In this document: positions 32,286 through 43,693 of the stretch, piece by piece
How the letters are laid out: each line of letters starts with the position of its first letter
How positions within the stretch are numbered: position 1 is the stretch's first letter
Assembly: GCA_004565275.1 (NCBI GenBank)
Contig: SDOX01000118.1
Span: 48,274 to 112,273 of the forward strand
DNA from: Nannochloropsis salina CCMP1776
Lineage: Eukaryota; Sar; Eustigmatophyceae; Eustigmatales; Monodopsidaceae
Length of the DNA stretch: 64,000 bases
Direction: 5' to 3'
The notes under the pieces: generated by a model
The model's database searches: none
Told to the model about the DNA's origin: nothing
The model's input: only the letters and a program-made list of their open reading frames with translations
Translations under genes and position numbers: made by a program

Positions 32286-35200
32286 ATGTCGTCGCCCCCG
32301 CCGACGCCGCATAAAAGTACACGCCAGTCCTTTGGCTTTGACGATGGAGACAAAATTGAGAAGAGGCACACAGAATCATGCCAAATCAGCAGTGGTGGAG
32401 ATTCACCTTCCAATCCGCCTGAGGCTAGAGGGCGTCGCGGGACAGGCACGAGCAGCAACCATGGCGCGGCCGACCTCGCCCAGACCCGAGATGCTGAGAC
32501 GCGTGCCACCTCGCTTTCCCTCGCTTCTCCTTCCCCTGCAACGCTCGTCCCACTCCCTGCCGATCCCTTATCCTCGTCGGCGCCGTCGATGCCCGCACAG
32601 GGGCCAGGCGCCCCTCTCCCCCTCGAGTTTGGCGCCTTGACACTGGTCCCGTCACCTCCCTTGCGTGGCCCTTCGCCCTCGCCCACGCCCTCCTCAGAGC
32701 GTATGGAGCATCAAGGCAGAAGCGGGGGCCCGACTGCCCAGCTTGCTTCCCTCGTCCTCCCCGCCGACCACGACTCCCTCATCCCCCTGGCTCGAGGCTT
32801 CCTCACGCCGCCGCCGACGCCACACGGGACCACCCGGAGCCCCGCGAGCAGCATGGACCCCACACTGGCACCAAAAAGCTCCCAGTATTCCTTTCCTCGC
32901 CCCTCTTCGGCGTCTTCCTACGCTCGAGCTTCGGCGGGTCCAGGAGCCCGCCCCCCGGCCCTCCCTCCCTCCAGCCTTCCCCGCCCCCGTCGTCTCCCCC
33001 GCAACCTCTCGCACGCGTTTCGGAAAAGCTACCCTGCCTTCATTGAGTTCCACATTCCCATCACGCACCCTCTCCGCCTCCCCGCCGTCCTCCTCTTCGA
33101 CTCGGTGGCCTGGGACGCTGGCATCCTCCTCCTCGTCCTCCTGAATGCCCTCACCCTCACCTTCTGGCGCCCCACCAACGCCTTCTCCTCCTCCTCCCAG
33201 GCCATCCTCCTCTTCGAGATCATCTTCCAGCTCTGCTTCACGAACGAAGCCGTGGTCAAAATTATCGCCCTCGGGCTTTTTCGGCATCCCCGTTCGTATT
33301 TCCGAGACCCCTGGAACGTCTTCGACTTCTTCGTCCTCATCGCCGCCTGGCTCGCCCTTTATGCGAGTTTTTCCTCCTCCGTTGCCCCCCCCCCGGACAT
33401 CTCCCCAGACTCCCCTAATGCCGCGCCCTCCTTGCACGGACCCTTGATGGTCTTCGGTGTTTTGCGGGTGCTACGACCGTTTCGGATTTTGAACCTCCTC
33501 CCCGAGCTGAAACGGCTGACCGGGGCCGTGTACCTTGCCCTGCCCTCCCTGACCACCCTCATGTCCCTCACCCTCCTCGTTTTCGTCACTCTGGGCGTGG
33601 TGGGTTTGAATTTGCTCCGAGGGACCTTCCACCAACAGTGCTACCGGCCCCGGGGGAATTATTTCGAATTCACCGAGGCCAGCACGGACGGGCTGGCCCT
33701 CTGCAGTTTGAAGGGGGAGACGGGAGGGGGCCGGGAGTGTCCCGCCAATTTCGTCTGCAGGGACGCGCCCTTGGGCCCCAATCTGGGGTTCACGAGTTTC
33801 GATAACGTGTGGGTGGCCTTTTTGACGATTTTTCAGTGCATGACGCAAGAGGGATGGGTGCAAGTCTTATACTGGGCACGGCAGTCGGGGGGACGCTACA
33901 CGACCGCATATTTCCTCCTCATTTTCTTCCTCTCCTTTTTTCTCTTCAATTTGATCATCGTCTTCGTGATTGTCAACTACTCGTTGAGTCAGGAAAGGGG
34001 GGCGATCGACCGGCTGAGGGAGAGGGAGGGAGGGAGGGAGGGAGGGAGGGGAGAGGCCGCAGGGTGGGATGGAGGAAGGGGCGGAGGTACGAAGGCGGAG
34101 CGGAAGAAGAGCGCAGTCACACCCTTGGTGACGGGGGCGGCCGGGGAAGGAGGAGGGAAGGGAGGGCAGGACGAAGGACGGGAGATAGGGAGGGAGGGAG
34201 GGAGGGAGGGAGGAAAGAAACACGGGGAGGAATCTGCAGGTTAAGGGAGGGTTGAGAAAACTGGAGCAGGGAAGGAGCACGACAGATGGAAGGGAGGGAG
34301 AGGGAAAGAGGGAAAGAGGGAGGGATATAGGGAGGGAGGAAGGGACCTGGTTGTTGACTTGGCCGCTGGCCATGACGATTTTCTTCCGCCGGAGGTAAGG
34401 GAGGAGCTGGGCTTGGGTGTCTGGGGAGAGGAGGAACGCGCGCAGGGCGGGGACGGAGTCGAGGGGAAGGGAGACGTGGTGGGGAGCCTGTGAAATGTCG
34501 GAAAGGGAAGGAGGGAGGGACGGTGGGAGGGAGGGAGGGAGGGGGGGAGGGGGGAGGGAGGGAGGGAGGGAAGCAGGAGGCACACGGCCGCCGTGCCTGG
34601 AATTGAGGCCCGCCTTCCCCCCCCTTGGCATACCTCCTTCTCCAGGACCTGGAAAGCTTTCAAAATCAGAAAGAAATAGACGCATTTGGTGTCAAAAGAC
34701 AGAGTATCCGCCTGCCGCAGAGTTTGCATCACCCATGCGTCCATGCCGGGGGTGAGGAGGTTGGAGAGGCCTTCGCTTTGGAAAGAGGGAGGCAAACGGC
34801 GCAAATAGCGGCTGCCCGGCTTGCGCTCACCTTCCTTAACACGTCGGTCTGGAAAAGTGTCTGTATGGACCGTTTTTGGGAACATTTGAACCGGGGTAGT
34901 TGGCCGGGAGGGTGCTGCTGCCAGGGCCGCAGTAGAAGGAAGGAAGGAGGAAGGGGGGGAAAACGAAAGGGAGAAAGGATCAGCAGGAGCCTGCACGGAA
35001 GTTAAATTTTCCAGCGGCTGGGAATCTTCGTGTTGCATCTCAGTCTGCATGGTGCCGATCGATGATCGAGGATCGGCTCTTGGCCCCAGGACAGGAGGGT
35101 GGCTACTGCTGCTCGTGTCGCATGTGCGCATTGCGGTCGTTATCGAATCCTTTCCAGACAAGACTATTGACGAACGTGGCGTAGCACCATTTCCCTGCAT

Positions 35201-38200
35201 AGTATGGAAAGACGTGAAATGCGTGCCCGGATGGAAAGAGCAGTGCGGATCTCACGCATAGACGTGCCCGCTCCGTTCGCGACGCAGAATAGTCACCGTG
35301 CTTACGAGAGAAAGAAACCTCGTGAGAACACGAAGGGTCGGAAGAATGATTATTTCATGATCCCAATGGTCGCAATCCTATTTCTAACCCTAATAGAAGA
35401 AGGGAAGGATACACGGCCGCAAGAAAATGTGGGACGAAGATCTACGTCTAGAATCCTCCGTTCCAAGAACCATTGCCAGCAAGCACCAGTAACGGCTCAA
35501 ATAACGGTTCAAGTAACGGTTTAGGCCGCATGTATGAAATTGACGTTAGAGAACATTATCGGAAACCAATAGACTGCGCATGATCGATGAATGATAACTG
35601 GGGTCTACACACAAAATGAACGCATGGCTTCCCGCCCCCCCCGTGGCAAAGTTCGTAATGTGGTATGAAAGGAAAATCGCATTGAGAGCCTGGCCCCTCC
35701 TTGTTCTTTCTCTCCATTCCCGGGGATTGTCGTCAACCTCCTCGCAAATTTCCTTCCTTCGCGCTCCCCATCCCTTCTTTTTCCTGCCTGCTCATTCGCC
35801 TCCTCCTGTGCCGGCAGGCCTCTTTCGCCGCGTGCGAGTTCATGGACGTCCCGGGCGACAACGGGCCCTTCCAAACGGGATTCATCGTGACCGGTTGAAC
35901 CTGAGATAGATTTGCTGCCGCCTATCATGTGGGAGAACTATATTCAACGCATGTGATCATCAATTAAGGCTCGTGGTATCTTGTGGTACGACACGACCTT
36001 TGCCTCCCGCCGTCGACCGACCGACGCCTGCGGGCGGGGAACTTCCCAAGGGCCAGGCTCGGCCGGCAGGACCCTCGGTGTTTTTCGGTTCGGAGCCTAG
36101 AGGGAGAAGACAAAAACCGTGCCTTCTGGCCACATGCCGGGTCCGGTTTGGAGGCCTCGCTTTATTTTTCCAAAAAAATCCTCCCCAATAAGTCGCACGC
36201 AATGAGGCGCAGCGTACCATTTGTTTTCAAAATAAAATGGGGGGAAGAGGGGGGGGAAAAGCCTCGAAAACAGAGTTGCCTCCTGCCTGGTCCAGAAAGC
36301 CAGTGTCCCCCGTGCCTCGGGAATTTTAGGATCGGGCCTCGAAGGTGTCCCAGGGCGGGCAGGAAGCAGAGGGGGGAGGAGGAGGGGGAGGGGGAGTGGG
36401 AGGGAGGGGCGCGTGCGCCTGGTGTTGGAGGCGGCGATGGCCCTCGATTTGCATCTCCTGCAAAACGGTCTGGNNNNNNNNNNNNNNNNNNNNNNNNNNN
36501 NNNNNNNNNNNNNNNNNNNNNNNNNNNNNNNNNNNNNNNNNNNNNNNNNNNNNNNNNNNNNNNNNNNNNNNNNNNNNNNNNNNNNNNNNNNNNNNNNNNN
36601 NNNNNNNNNNNNNNNNNNNNNNNNNNNNNNNNNNNNNNNNNNNNNNNNNNNNNNNNNNNNNNNNNNNNNNNNNNNNNNNNNNNNNNNNNNNNNNNNNNNN
36701 NNNNNNNNNNNNNNNNNNNNNNNNNNNNNNNNNNNNNNNNNNNNNNNNNNNNNNNNNNNNNNNNNNNNNNNNNNNNNNNNNNNNNNNNNNNNNNNNNNNN
36801 NNNNNNNNNNNNNNNTCCCTCTCCCCCTCCCTCCCTCCCTCCCTCCCTCCCTCCCTCCCGGTCGGACGGGGCCGAGAAGGACCCCGGCGCGAACCTCCGG
36901 GTAGGAGAAATCGCCCTCTTGCTGCAGCGCGCCTTGCGGCATCTACAACTCGCCCCTCAGCACTCCCTCCCGCCCCGATACTTCCGCTTGCGGCCGGCGG
37001 GGGCAGAGGAGGGAGGAGGGGAGGAGGGCGGGGAGGAGGAAGTGGAAGACAGGGAGGCAGAGACAGTGGCCTTGCTGGTGCAAGGGGGCGGCGGGGGGAG
37101 GGCGGGAGGGCGGGAGGGAGGGAGGACGCGGCAGCGGGAGAAGGACCCGAGCCAGGTCCGGTACGAGGAGAGTCCTGGGACCTACATCTGCGCCGCCATC
37201 GCCCACAGTCCCTCCTTCCAGTACGCCTCCCACGCCATCACCCTCCTCGCCGCCGCCCTCCTCACCCTCGCCCACTACGGCATGACCCGCCGACTCGCCC
37301 GCGCCCTCACCCGCCTGAACAACCTCTTCGTCCTGATTTTTTGCCTGGAGGCTTACATCAAGGCGCGGGGCTGGGGCTGGCCTCTCTACAAAAAGTTGGG
37401 CTCCCCGACCCTGGATTTTTTAGTGGTGGTCATCTCCCTCCTGGAGGTTTTCCTTGGCGGCACCTCCGCCCGTTCCTACGCCCTGCGCTGCGTCCGCCTC
37501 CTCCGTCTCTTCAGCCTGGGCCGGAAGTGGAAGTCCTTCCGGCTGGTGCTGACTAACGTGCTCTATACGGCCGCCAACTCCCTCCCCTTCCTCCTCCTCA
37601 CCACCACCTTCCTCTCCGTATTCGCCATCGGCGGGATGACCTTCCTGGGCGGGAAGCTCCGAGACACGGACCCGTTGACGGGCCTCCCCGTGCCTGCTCG
37701 GGCGAATTTCGACTCCTTCTACTGGGCCGTCATCTCCATCTTTCAGATCATGACCCTGGACGACTGGAACCTCCACATGTACCGGGCCATGGGGGCAGCT
37801 GACGCGGCGCTGGCGGCGGGGTTTTATGTGACAGCTGTCCTCTTGGGAAGGTACGGGCTTTTGAATTTGCTCACCGCCATTTTGGTGGAGAACTACGCGC
37901 AGCTCCAGGAGGAGGACGGGGAAGGGATGAGGGAGGAAGGACGGGAGGTTCGGGAGGCGCGGGCGATGGGGAGGGAAGGGGCGGTGACGATGGGGAAGGA
38001 AGGGCGGGGCAGCGGAAGCATCCGGTGCCTGGTGAGGGAGGAGGAGGAGGGAGGGAAGGGGGAGGGGGGCCATCCAGAACGACTGCCGCCCCCCTGGGTC
38101 TACCTATGGCGCCTTCTGACAAAGTGGAAAGCCTTTTCCCCCTCTTCCTCCTCCGCCTCCTCCTCCTCTTCCTCCTCCCTCCTGAAGGGCCCTCGGGGCG

Positions 38201-41200
38201 CCTCGAAAACCCACACCCATCGCTTTCCCAAGCAACCACCCCATGCCACCCCTTCCTCCTTCCTTACCTCCTTCCCTGCCGATGGTCCCCCTTCCACCCT
38301 CCTCCCCGGTAAAAACGAATCCCCCCCCTCCCCTCCCCCCTTCCTCCTCCCCTCCCTCCCTCCCTCCCTCCGGCGCGGGCGGGCACCTCGTTGACCCCCC
38401 CCGGGAGGAAGAGGAAGAGGACGGGGAGGAGGACGTGGTGGAAGACACGAAGGGTGGCACCCTCCTCGCCCTCTGTCACCGGTGCTGTCTCGCCCCCCCT
38501 CTCTCCTGCCTCGTCCGGGGGCTCCAGGCCCTGGATACGGCGGCTGCCCGCCTCTACCGCCACCCCGCCTTCCCCACCTTCATGCGCCGACTCCTCTTCC
38601 TCTCCTGCATCGTCCTCGCCCTCGACACCCCGGGACCTTCGGGGCGAGGGCCTGCACCTCTCTTCCGCCTTCTCATTCGCGTCGGGGAGGGCGTCTTTTT
38701 CGGTGCGGGGGAGGGAGGGAGGGAGGGAGGGAGGGAAAGAGGGGGGGGGAGGACGGCGGGTAGGAGAGGGGTTTTGCGTTTATGCGGCGGTATCGACCAC
38801 GAAATCCTTCCCATCTCCTCACACGGCCCCGCCTTCCCTCCTCCTCAGCCTTCTTCCTCTTCGAACAGGTGTATTGCGCGAAGCGTCTGGGCGGCGTCTG
38901 GACCTACTCGGACTCCTACCTGACCCGCCCCTGGGACTGGCTCAACCTCCTCCTCCTCCTCACCACCTTCCTCCCCTTCCTCCTCCCCCACCCCGCCCCG
39001 CTCCTCCTCCTCCTTCGCGGCCTCCGCCCCCTCAGCCTCATCCCCCGAGTCACGGGCCTCGCCATCGTCGTCCACACCCTCTCCCGCGCCCTCCGCGTAT
39101 GCGCCGGCGTCCTCGCCCTCCTCGGCCTCGTCTACCTCATCTTCGCCACCTTAGGCGTCAGCCTCTTCGCGGGCGCCTTTTACTCGTGCACGGACCCGGA
39201 CCGAACCTGCTACCCTGCCTCCACGCAACCTCCCCCCGGGGCCCTGGTGGGAGGGGGAGGAGGAGGGAGTGGAGGAGGGGAGGTGCTGTCTCCCATGCTG
39301 CCGCGGCCCGTCGCGGGCGTTTCCGGGGCCGGGGCGGGGGGAGGAGGGGGCGGTGCCTCCTCCCTCCTGACTCCGCCTGTGTATTGTCCCCCTACCCAGG
39401 CTTGCGTCGGTCGATTCTACGACCTCCGCACCGCCAGCATGCAAGACCGACGCTGGGTGAACCCGCGCTTCTCCCCGGAGGGATCACCCTTCTCCTTCGA
39501 CAACCTCCCCTCCGCCCTCCTCACCCTCTTCGAGGTGGCCTCCCTGGAAGGTTGGGCACGGATCATGGACGCGGCGGTGGACGTGGTGGGGCCCGGGCAG
39601 GCGCCCGTCCGCGACGCCAGCCCGGGCGCAGCCCTCTACTTCGTCTCCTTCCTCTTCCTCGTCTGCTTCTTCATCCAGGAGATCTTCGTGGCCGTCATCA
39701 TCGACCATTTCAAACGTTTGAAACAGATTTTCAACGGCTCCGCCTTCATGACCCCCGAGCAGAAGGAGTGGGTCCGCCTCCAGAAGGCGATCAAGTCCCA
39801 GCACCCGCGCATCCACCCCCTCCCCTCCCTCCGCCGGGAGCCCCTCCGGGCCCGTCTCCACCTCCTCCTCCGGCACCCTCTCTTCGAGCCCGCCATCACC
39901 GCCCTCGTCTCTGTCAACGTCCTCCTCATGCTCGCGCCCTCCTACCCGTCCTCCCCCGCCTCCACCCGCTTCTTCCTCCGCGTCGACGCCATCTTCTCCT
40001 TCGTCTATTTGGTGGAGACCGGCGTCCGCCTCCTCGCCCTCGGCCCCGCCGCCTACTTCCACCCGTCCTCCTCCAACCCTTCCTCCTTCACCTCCTCCTC
40101 CTCCTGGAACCTCTTCGAATTCGCCGTCTCCCTACTCGGTCTCCTCTTCCTCGCCATCGGCCCCATCGCCCGGGCCTCGGCGTTTTTCCTCCTCCTCCTT
40201 CGCACCGCCCGCACCCTGCGCATCTTCCGCTTCGTCCACCACAGTCGCCGCCTCCGACGACTGGTTCGAACCTTCTACTTCGCCCTCCCTTCCCTCAAGA
40301 ACATCGGTGCGCAAGTCAGGGAGGGGCCCAGGGGAGGGACTGCCGTTGGGGTGTCATTTGGCACGTTTCTGACTCCTTGTTGCCCTCACGGGGTCCTGCT
40401 GCCTCCTCCTTCCCTCCCACCCACCCGTACCTCCCTCCCACCCACCCATACCTCCCTCCCTCCTTCCCTCCCCATCACCAGGCATGTTCCTCCTCCTCAT
40501 CTACTACGTCTACGCCATCGCGGGGATGCATCTCTTCGCCTCCCTCCCCTTCGGGACCTTCCTCAACGAGGACGCCAACTTCACCTCCTTCGGCCTCTCC
40601 CTCCTCATCCTCATCCGCTGCACCGGGGGCGAGGCCTGGAACGGCCTCATGCACGAAGCCGACCTGGGCCTGCGAGAGGGCGGGAAGAAGGGTGGGTGGG
40701 TGGCGGTGCTCTACTTCTGCAGCTTCATGATCCTCATCACCTACGTGGGCCTGAACCTCTTCATCGCCACCATGCTTGAGCATTTCCAGGAGGAGATGGA
40801 GGGAGGGGAGGAGGAAGGGAGGTTGGTCACCGCCCGGCACATCCGGGTATTTTTCCAGTTGTGGACCGAGCGGAAGAAACGAAGCCTGCGGGGGGACTTG
40901 ACGGGTATCGACAACAAGGTTGGGGTGAAGGAAGCGAGGAGGAGGCGACTAGGGGCGGGCACTGTGGCGGTCACAGCCGCGATGAGGATGCGAGGGCAGA
41001 CGCGGGCGGTGGGAGGAAGAGAGGGGGAGGGAGGAAGGCCCCCGTGCATGTTGTCAGGGGGGGAGGCGGATGCGGCGGGGCGTGCGTCGAGGCAATCGCC
41101 AGGAGAAGGAGGGGGAGGAGGAGGAGGAGGAAGAGGAGGAGGAGGAAGAGAAGAGGACAAGCCGAGGCTCGGTGCCAAACACCTTTCTCCTCCCCCCCTC

Positions 41201-43180
41201 CGGCCTTCCCGCCTCACTCACCCCCGCCACCCACGACACCGTTCGTCCGCCACCCCCTACCTCCTCCTCCTCCCCTCCCCTCGCCCCCTCGCCCCCCCCT
41301 AACGTCCCCCGTTCTCCCTCGAAACGTCCCCCCACTTTTCGTGAAAGATTCGGGGACGCCTTGTCCCTTCGCAGCGTCTCGTCCCCCTCCTCTTTTCCTT
41401 CCTCCCCTTCCTTCCTGTCCTTCCGCCGCCTCCTTAGCAACCGCCAAAACAGCACAGGAAGATCCAAACCTGCCAAAATGGCCGAGATCTCGGTCCTGGC
41501 CTCGGCGGTGGCTGCACCTCCTCCTTCCCCTCCTCCCCTACCCTCTCCGCCCCTCACGCTACAAGAGGAGGAAGCCATCATCTTCATCCGCCTCTACGAG
41601 TCCTCCCCCCGCTACCTCCCTGTCCAGCACTTGGCTCCCTTCCTCCTCGCCCTACCTCCTCCACTCGGCCCCCCCACCCCTCTTCCCTCCTCCTCCCTCC
41701 TCCCCTTCCTCCGCCGACTCGCCCTGCCCGTCAACTCCTACGCCTACGTCTACTATCAGGACGTGCTCCAGGCCACCCTCCGGCGGGCCTTCGAGGAGCA
41801 CGCCTCCATCCCCCCCGCCCTCCGCCCGCCCTTCCAAAACCATCACGTCTTTTTTGCCCATGAGTGGTACGCGGCCGTGGCGCTCCAGAGGGTGTGGAGA
41901 GGGAAGGCGATTCGGAAGAGGATGAAGGGGAGGGAGGGAGGGAGGGAGGGGGGGGAGGGAGGGGGGGGAAGGAAGGCTTTCGGGAAGCTGAAGGGCACGC
42001 ACTCCAGGCGTCCTCGCTCAGCCCTCCTCTCCTGCGTGATCCCTCCGCACCGCCTCCTCCTCCCTCCTCCTCTTCCTCCTCCTCCTCCTCCTCGTCGGAC
42101 ATTCTTGGGAGCAGTCAGGAGGTGCTTCAGCACGGGGCGATCGCCGACTGCCCCGCTCCTATTGCCCTGCGAAGCTCCCCTCCACCCTCCATCGCCTCCC
42201 CCCTCCCCTCGGAGCTAGGTCCACATCGGCATGCGCGCCCTACCTCCTCCTCCTCCCCTCTCCCCTTCCTCCCCCTTCCTCTCCCCCACGTGCCCCCTCC
42301 GTCGCAGCAGCCGCCGGCGCCAGGACACTTCCCGCACCTCCCCTCCTCCCTCGCCAAACTTTCCTCCTCTTCTCCCACCATCGGCTTGCATCCGGACCCG
42401 CTGCTTCCGCCTCCCCCTCCGTCCACATCGCACCGGCGCCCCCTCTCCCTTTCGGGGCACTCCAATCTCATTGTACCTCCCCTCGTCGGCACCGGCGCAT
42501 CCACGGCCCCCGCTCCCAACGATGGGGAGGGAAGAGCTCTTTCCCACGCGAACACAAGTGCGGCGAACGAAGCAAATGAAGCAGGATGGGCTTCCACGTC
42601 CATCACGATTGGCGAGGAGCCGCCGTCCTCCCCCCGCCTGTCCGTGGAAGAGGAGGGGACGCGGGAGGGAGGGAGGGAGGAGGAGGGACGGTGCCCCAAG
42701 CCCTTCCCCTTGATCGGGGAGGAGGTCGAGGCGGAGATGCGGGCCTTGCAGGAGCTCGGTGAAGAATTTTTGAACAGCAGCGTCCGAGCTTCCCGACATT
42801 CGTCCTTCTTCCTCACCTCCTTCTCCACCTCAGGAAGAGGGAGGGAGGGAGGGAGGGAGGGCATGGAGCGTGGCGACGCCGGAGGAGGTGGACATGGACT
42901 TGGCCCTGGTCGAGCACGAGCTGCTCACTTCCTTCAGCTCCCGGCAGGAGCAGCAACGGGAGGAGGAAGAGGCGAAGAGGACAGGAAAAGGAGGCGAGGA
43001 AGGGGGGCATGGGGAGGAGGGGGGACGAGCAGGGCGGCCCGGGGGGAAGGCAGGGACTCGGACGGCCTCTTCCGAGCCTCCTCAGCCCCATGCCTTCTAC
43101 TGCCAGAGGCCCTTTCGGAGGAAGGGCGGGGGGAGGAGGAGGGCAGGACGGGAGGGAGGGCAGTCGCCGGGAGCCTGTGA
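32286..43180 (+). CDS. Four-domain voltage-gated cation channel, Cav-like
   Basis: All four repeats occur in order. Domain I (32990-34010) has S4 'VLRVLRPFRIL' and filter 'FQCMTQEGWVQVLYW'. Domain II (about 37170-37910) has S4 'LRCVRLLRLF' and filter 'FQIMTLDDWNLHMY'. Domain III (38575-39720) has filter 'EVASLEGWARIM' and a 38703-38848 intron in S2. Domain IV (39850-40800) has an Arg-rich S4 ('LRTARTLRIFRFVHHSRRL'), an intron 40307-40481 and filter 'CTGGEAWNGLM'. The ring reads E-D-E-E, close to the EEEE of calcium channels. A C-terminal IQ motif 'LQRVWRGKAIRKRM' (about 41886-41925) suggests calmodulin binding. The frame changes near 38395, 41100-41150 and 41940-41980 in low-complexity DNA. 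The I-II linker region holds a gap and an antisense gene. Confidence 0.88.
34020..34050 (+). repeat. GGGA tract after channel domain I
   Basis: A near-perfect (GGGA)n run on the sense strand directly after domain I S6, read as Glu-Gly-Gly-Arg; a second lies at 34187-34212. Confidence 0.9.
34347..35200 (-). CDS. Unrecognised gene antisense within the channel I-II interval (3' partial)
   Basis: Exons 35200-34634 and 34487-34347 join in phase 0 (GTATGC...TTTCACAG) and end at a phase-0 donor-like GTCCC, so a further exon toward 34240 is likely but was not fixed. Coding character is seen in 'GSRYLRRLPPSFQSEGLSNL', 'MDAWVMQTLRQADTLSFD', 'CVYFFLILKAFQVLEKE' and 'SPDTQAQLLPYLRRKKIVMA', unlike the Pro/Ser low complexity of shadow frames. 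No family is recognised. It lies between domains I and II of the channel on the opposite strand, so it is either nested in a channel intron or signals a misassembly. Confidence 0.5.
35489..35523 (+). repeat. 12-bp TAACGGTTCAAA-type repeat, three copies
   Basis: Three imperfect 12-base units (GTAACGGCTCAA, ATAACGGTTCAA, GTAACGGTTTAG) in tandem. They contain TAACGG, a MYB-type core, but no regulatory role is shown. Confidence 0.6.
35818..35898 (+). CDS. Candidate orphan terminal exon
   Basis: A pyrimidine-rich stretch ending in CCGGCAG precedes 26 codons reading 'ASFAACEFMDVPGDNGPFQT' and 'GFIVTG', then a stop. The composition is protein-like and the acceptor is good, but no partner exon was found upstream. 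It could be the last exon of an unseen + strand gene in the channel interval or chance. Confidence 0.3.
   Translation, partial: ASFAACEFMDVPGDNGPFQTGFIVTG
36474..36815. other. Assembly gap (342 N)
   Basis: 342 N, probably an estimated gap size. It precedes a CCCT tract (36827-36859) and the start of channel domain II, so part of the I-II linker is missing. Confidence 1.
36827..36859 (+). repeat. CCCT tract before channel domain II
   Basis: A near-perfect (CCCT)n run on the channel sense strand beside the gap. By analogy with other introns here it may lead to a 3' splice site, so the ORF through it is not trusted. Confidence 0.85.
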
Positions 43181-43693
43181 CGGCCGGCTGCGGAGGCGGG
43201 TGGGCGGGGGGTACAGGAGACTGATGAGATGGAAAGGGTGGGTGGGGGGGACGTCGAGTAGGGCGGGAGCGCAAGGGGTTACAGATACCCCAAAAACAAT
43301 GTGCTGGTTGGAAGGGCAATGAATCGAGCAACTGTGTGAGGGTGTTGGGCTGGAAAGAGGAGTCAGGCTCCACGCGCCCGTGCATGACCGCGTGGGCGCA
43401 GGAGCGACGTTTTCGGGGCTTCGATTTATGTATTTTTTCAAAGTTTAAAGCAATTTGTGAAATGAAAGCATGTCAAGAGTCGTCGCCATGGATTGGAGCG
43501 CGTCGCTGTGGAGAAAGTTTGCAAGCACCGGGTGCAAAGCCATTCTTCGAGTTGTTTGATTTTGATTTGTCGCACGACTTTCGGGGTATATTTCGACTCA
43601 TTTGCTATGATCAATATAGTTCATGCGGGTCCGGCCTCCACGTCGCCCGTTTCAACATGGCCCCCCGCACTTCCCGCCCCCGCCCTTCTTCCC
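43181..43693. other. Convergent intergenic region
   Basis: Lies between the channel and lipase 3' ends. The first part is GC-rich; 43420-43620 is AT-rich and likely untranslated. No gene is recognised. Confidence 0.5.

Noticed and set aside
32286-34244. Domain I ORF as an independent single-domain channel
   Set aside because: Its filter FQCMTQEGWVQVLYW matches domain I of four-domain Cav channels and domains II-IV follow in order on the same strand.
39636-40062. Acidic minus-strand ORFs under channel domains III-IV
   Set aside because: Antisense shadow of a clearly conserved channel frame.
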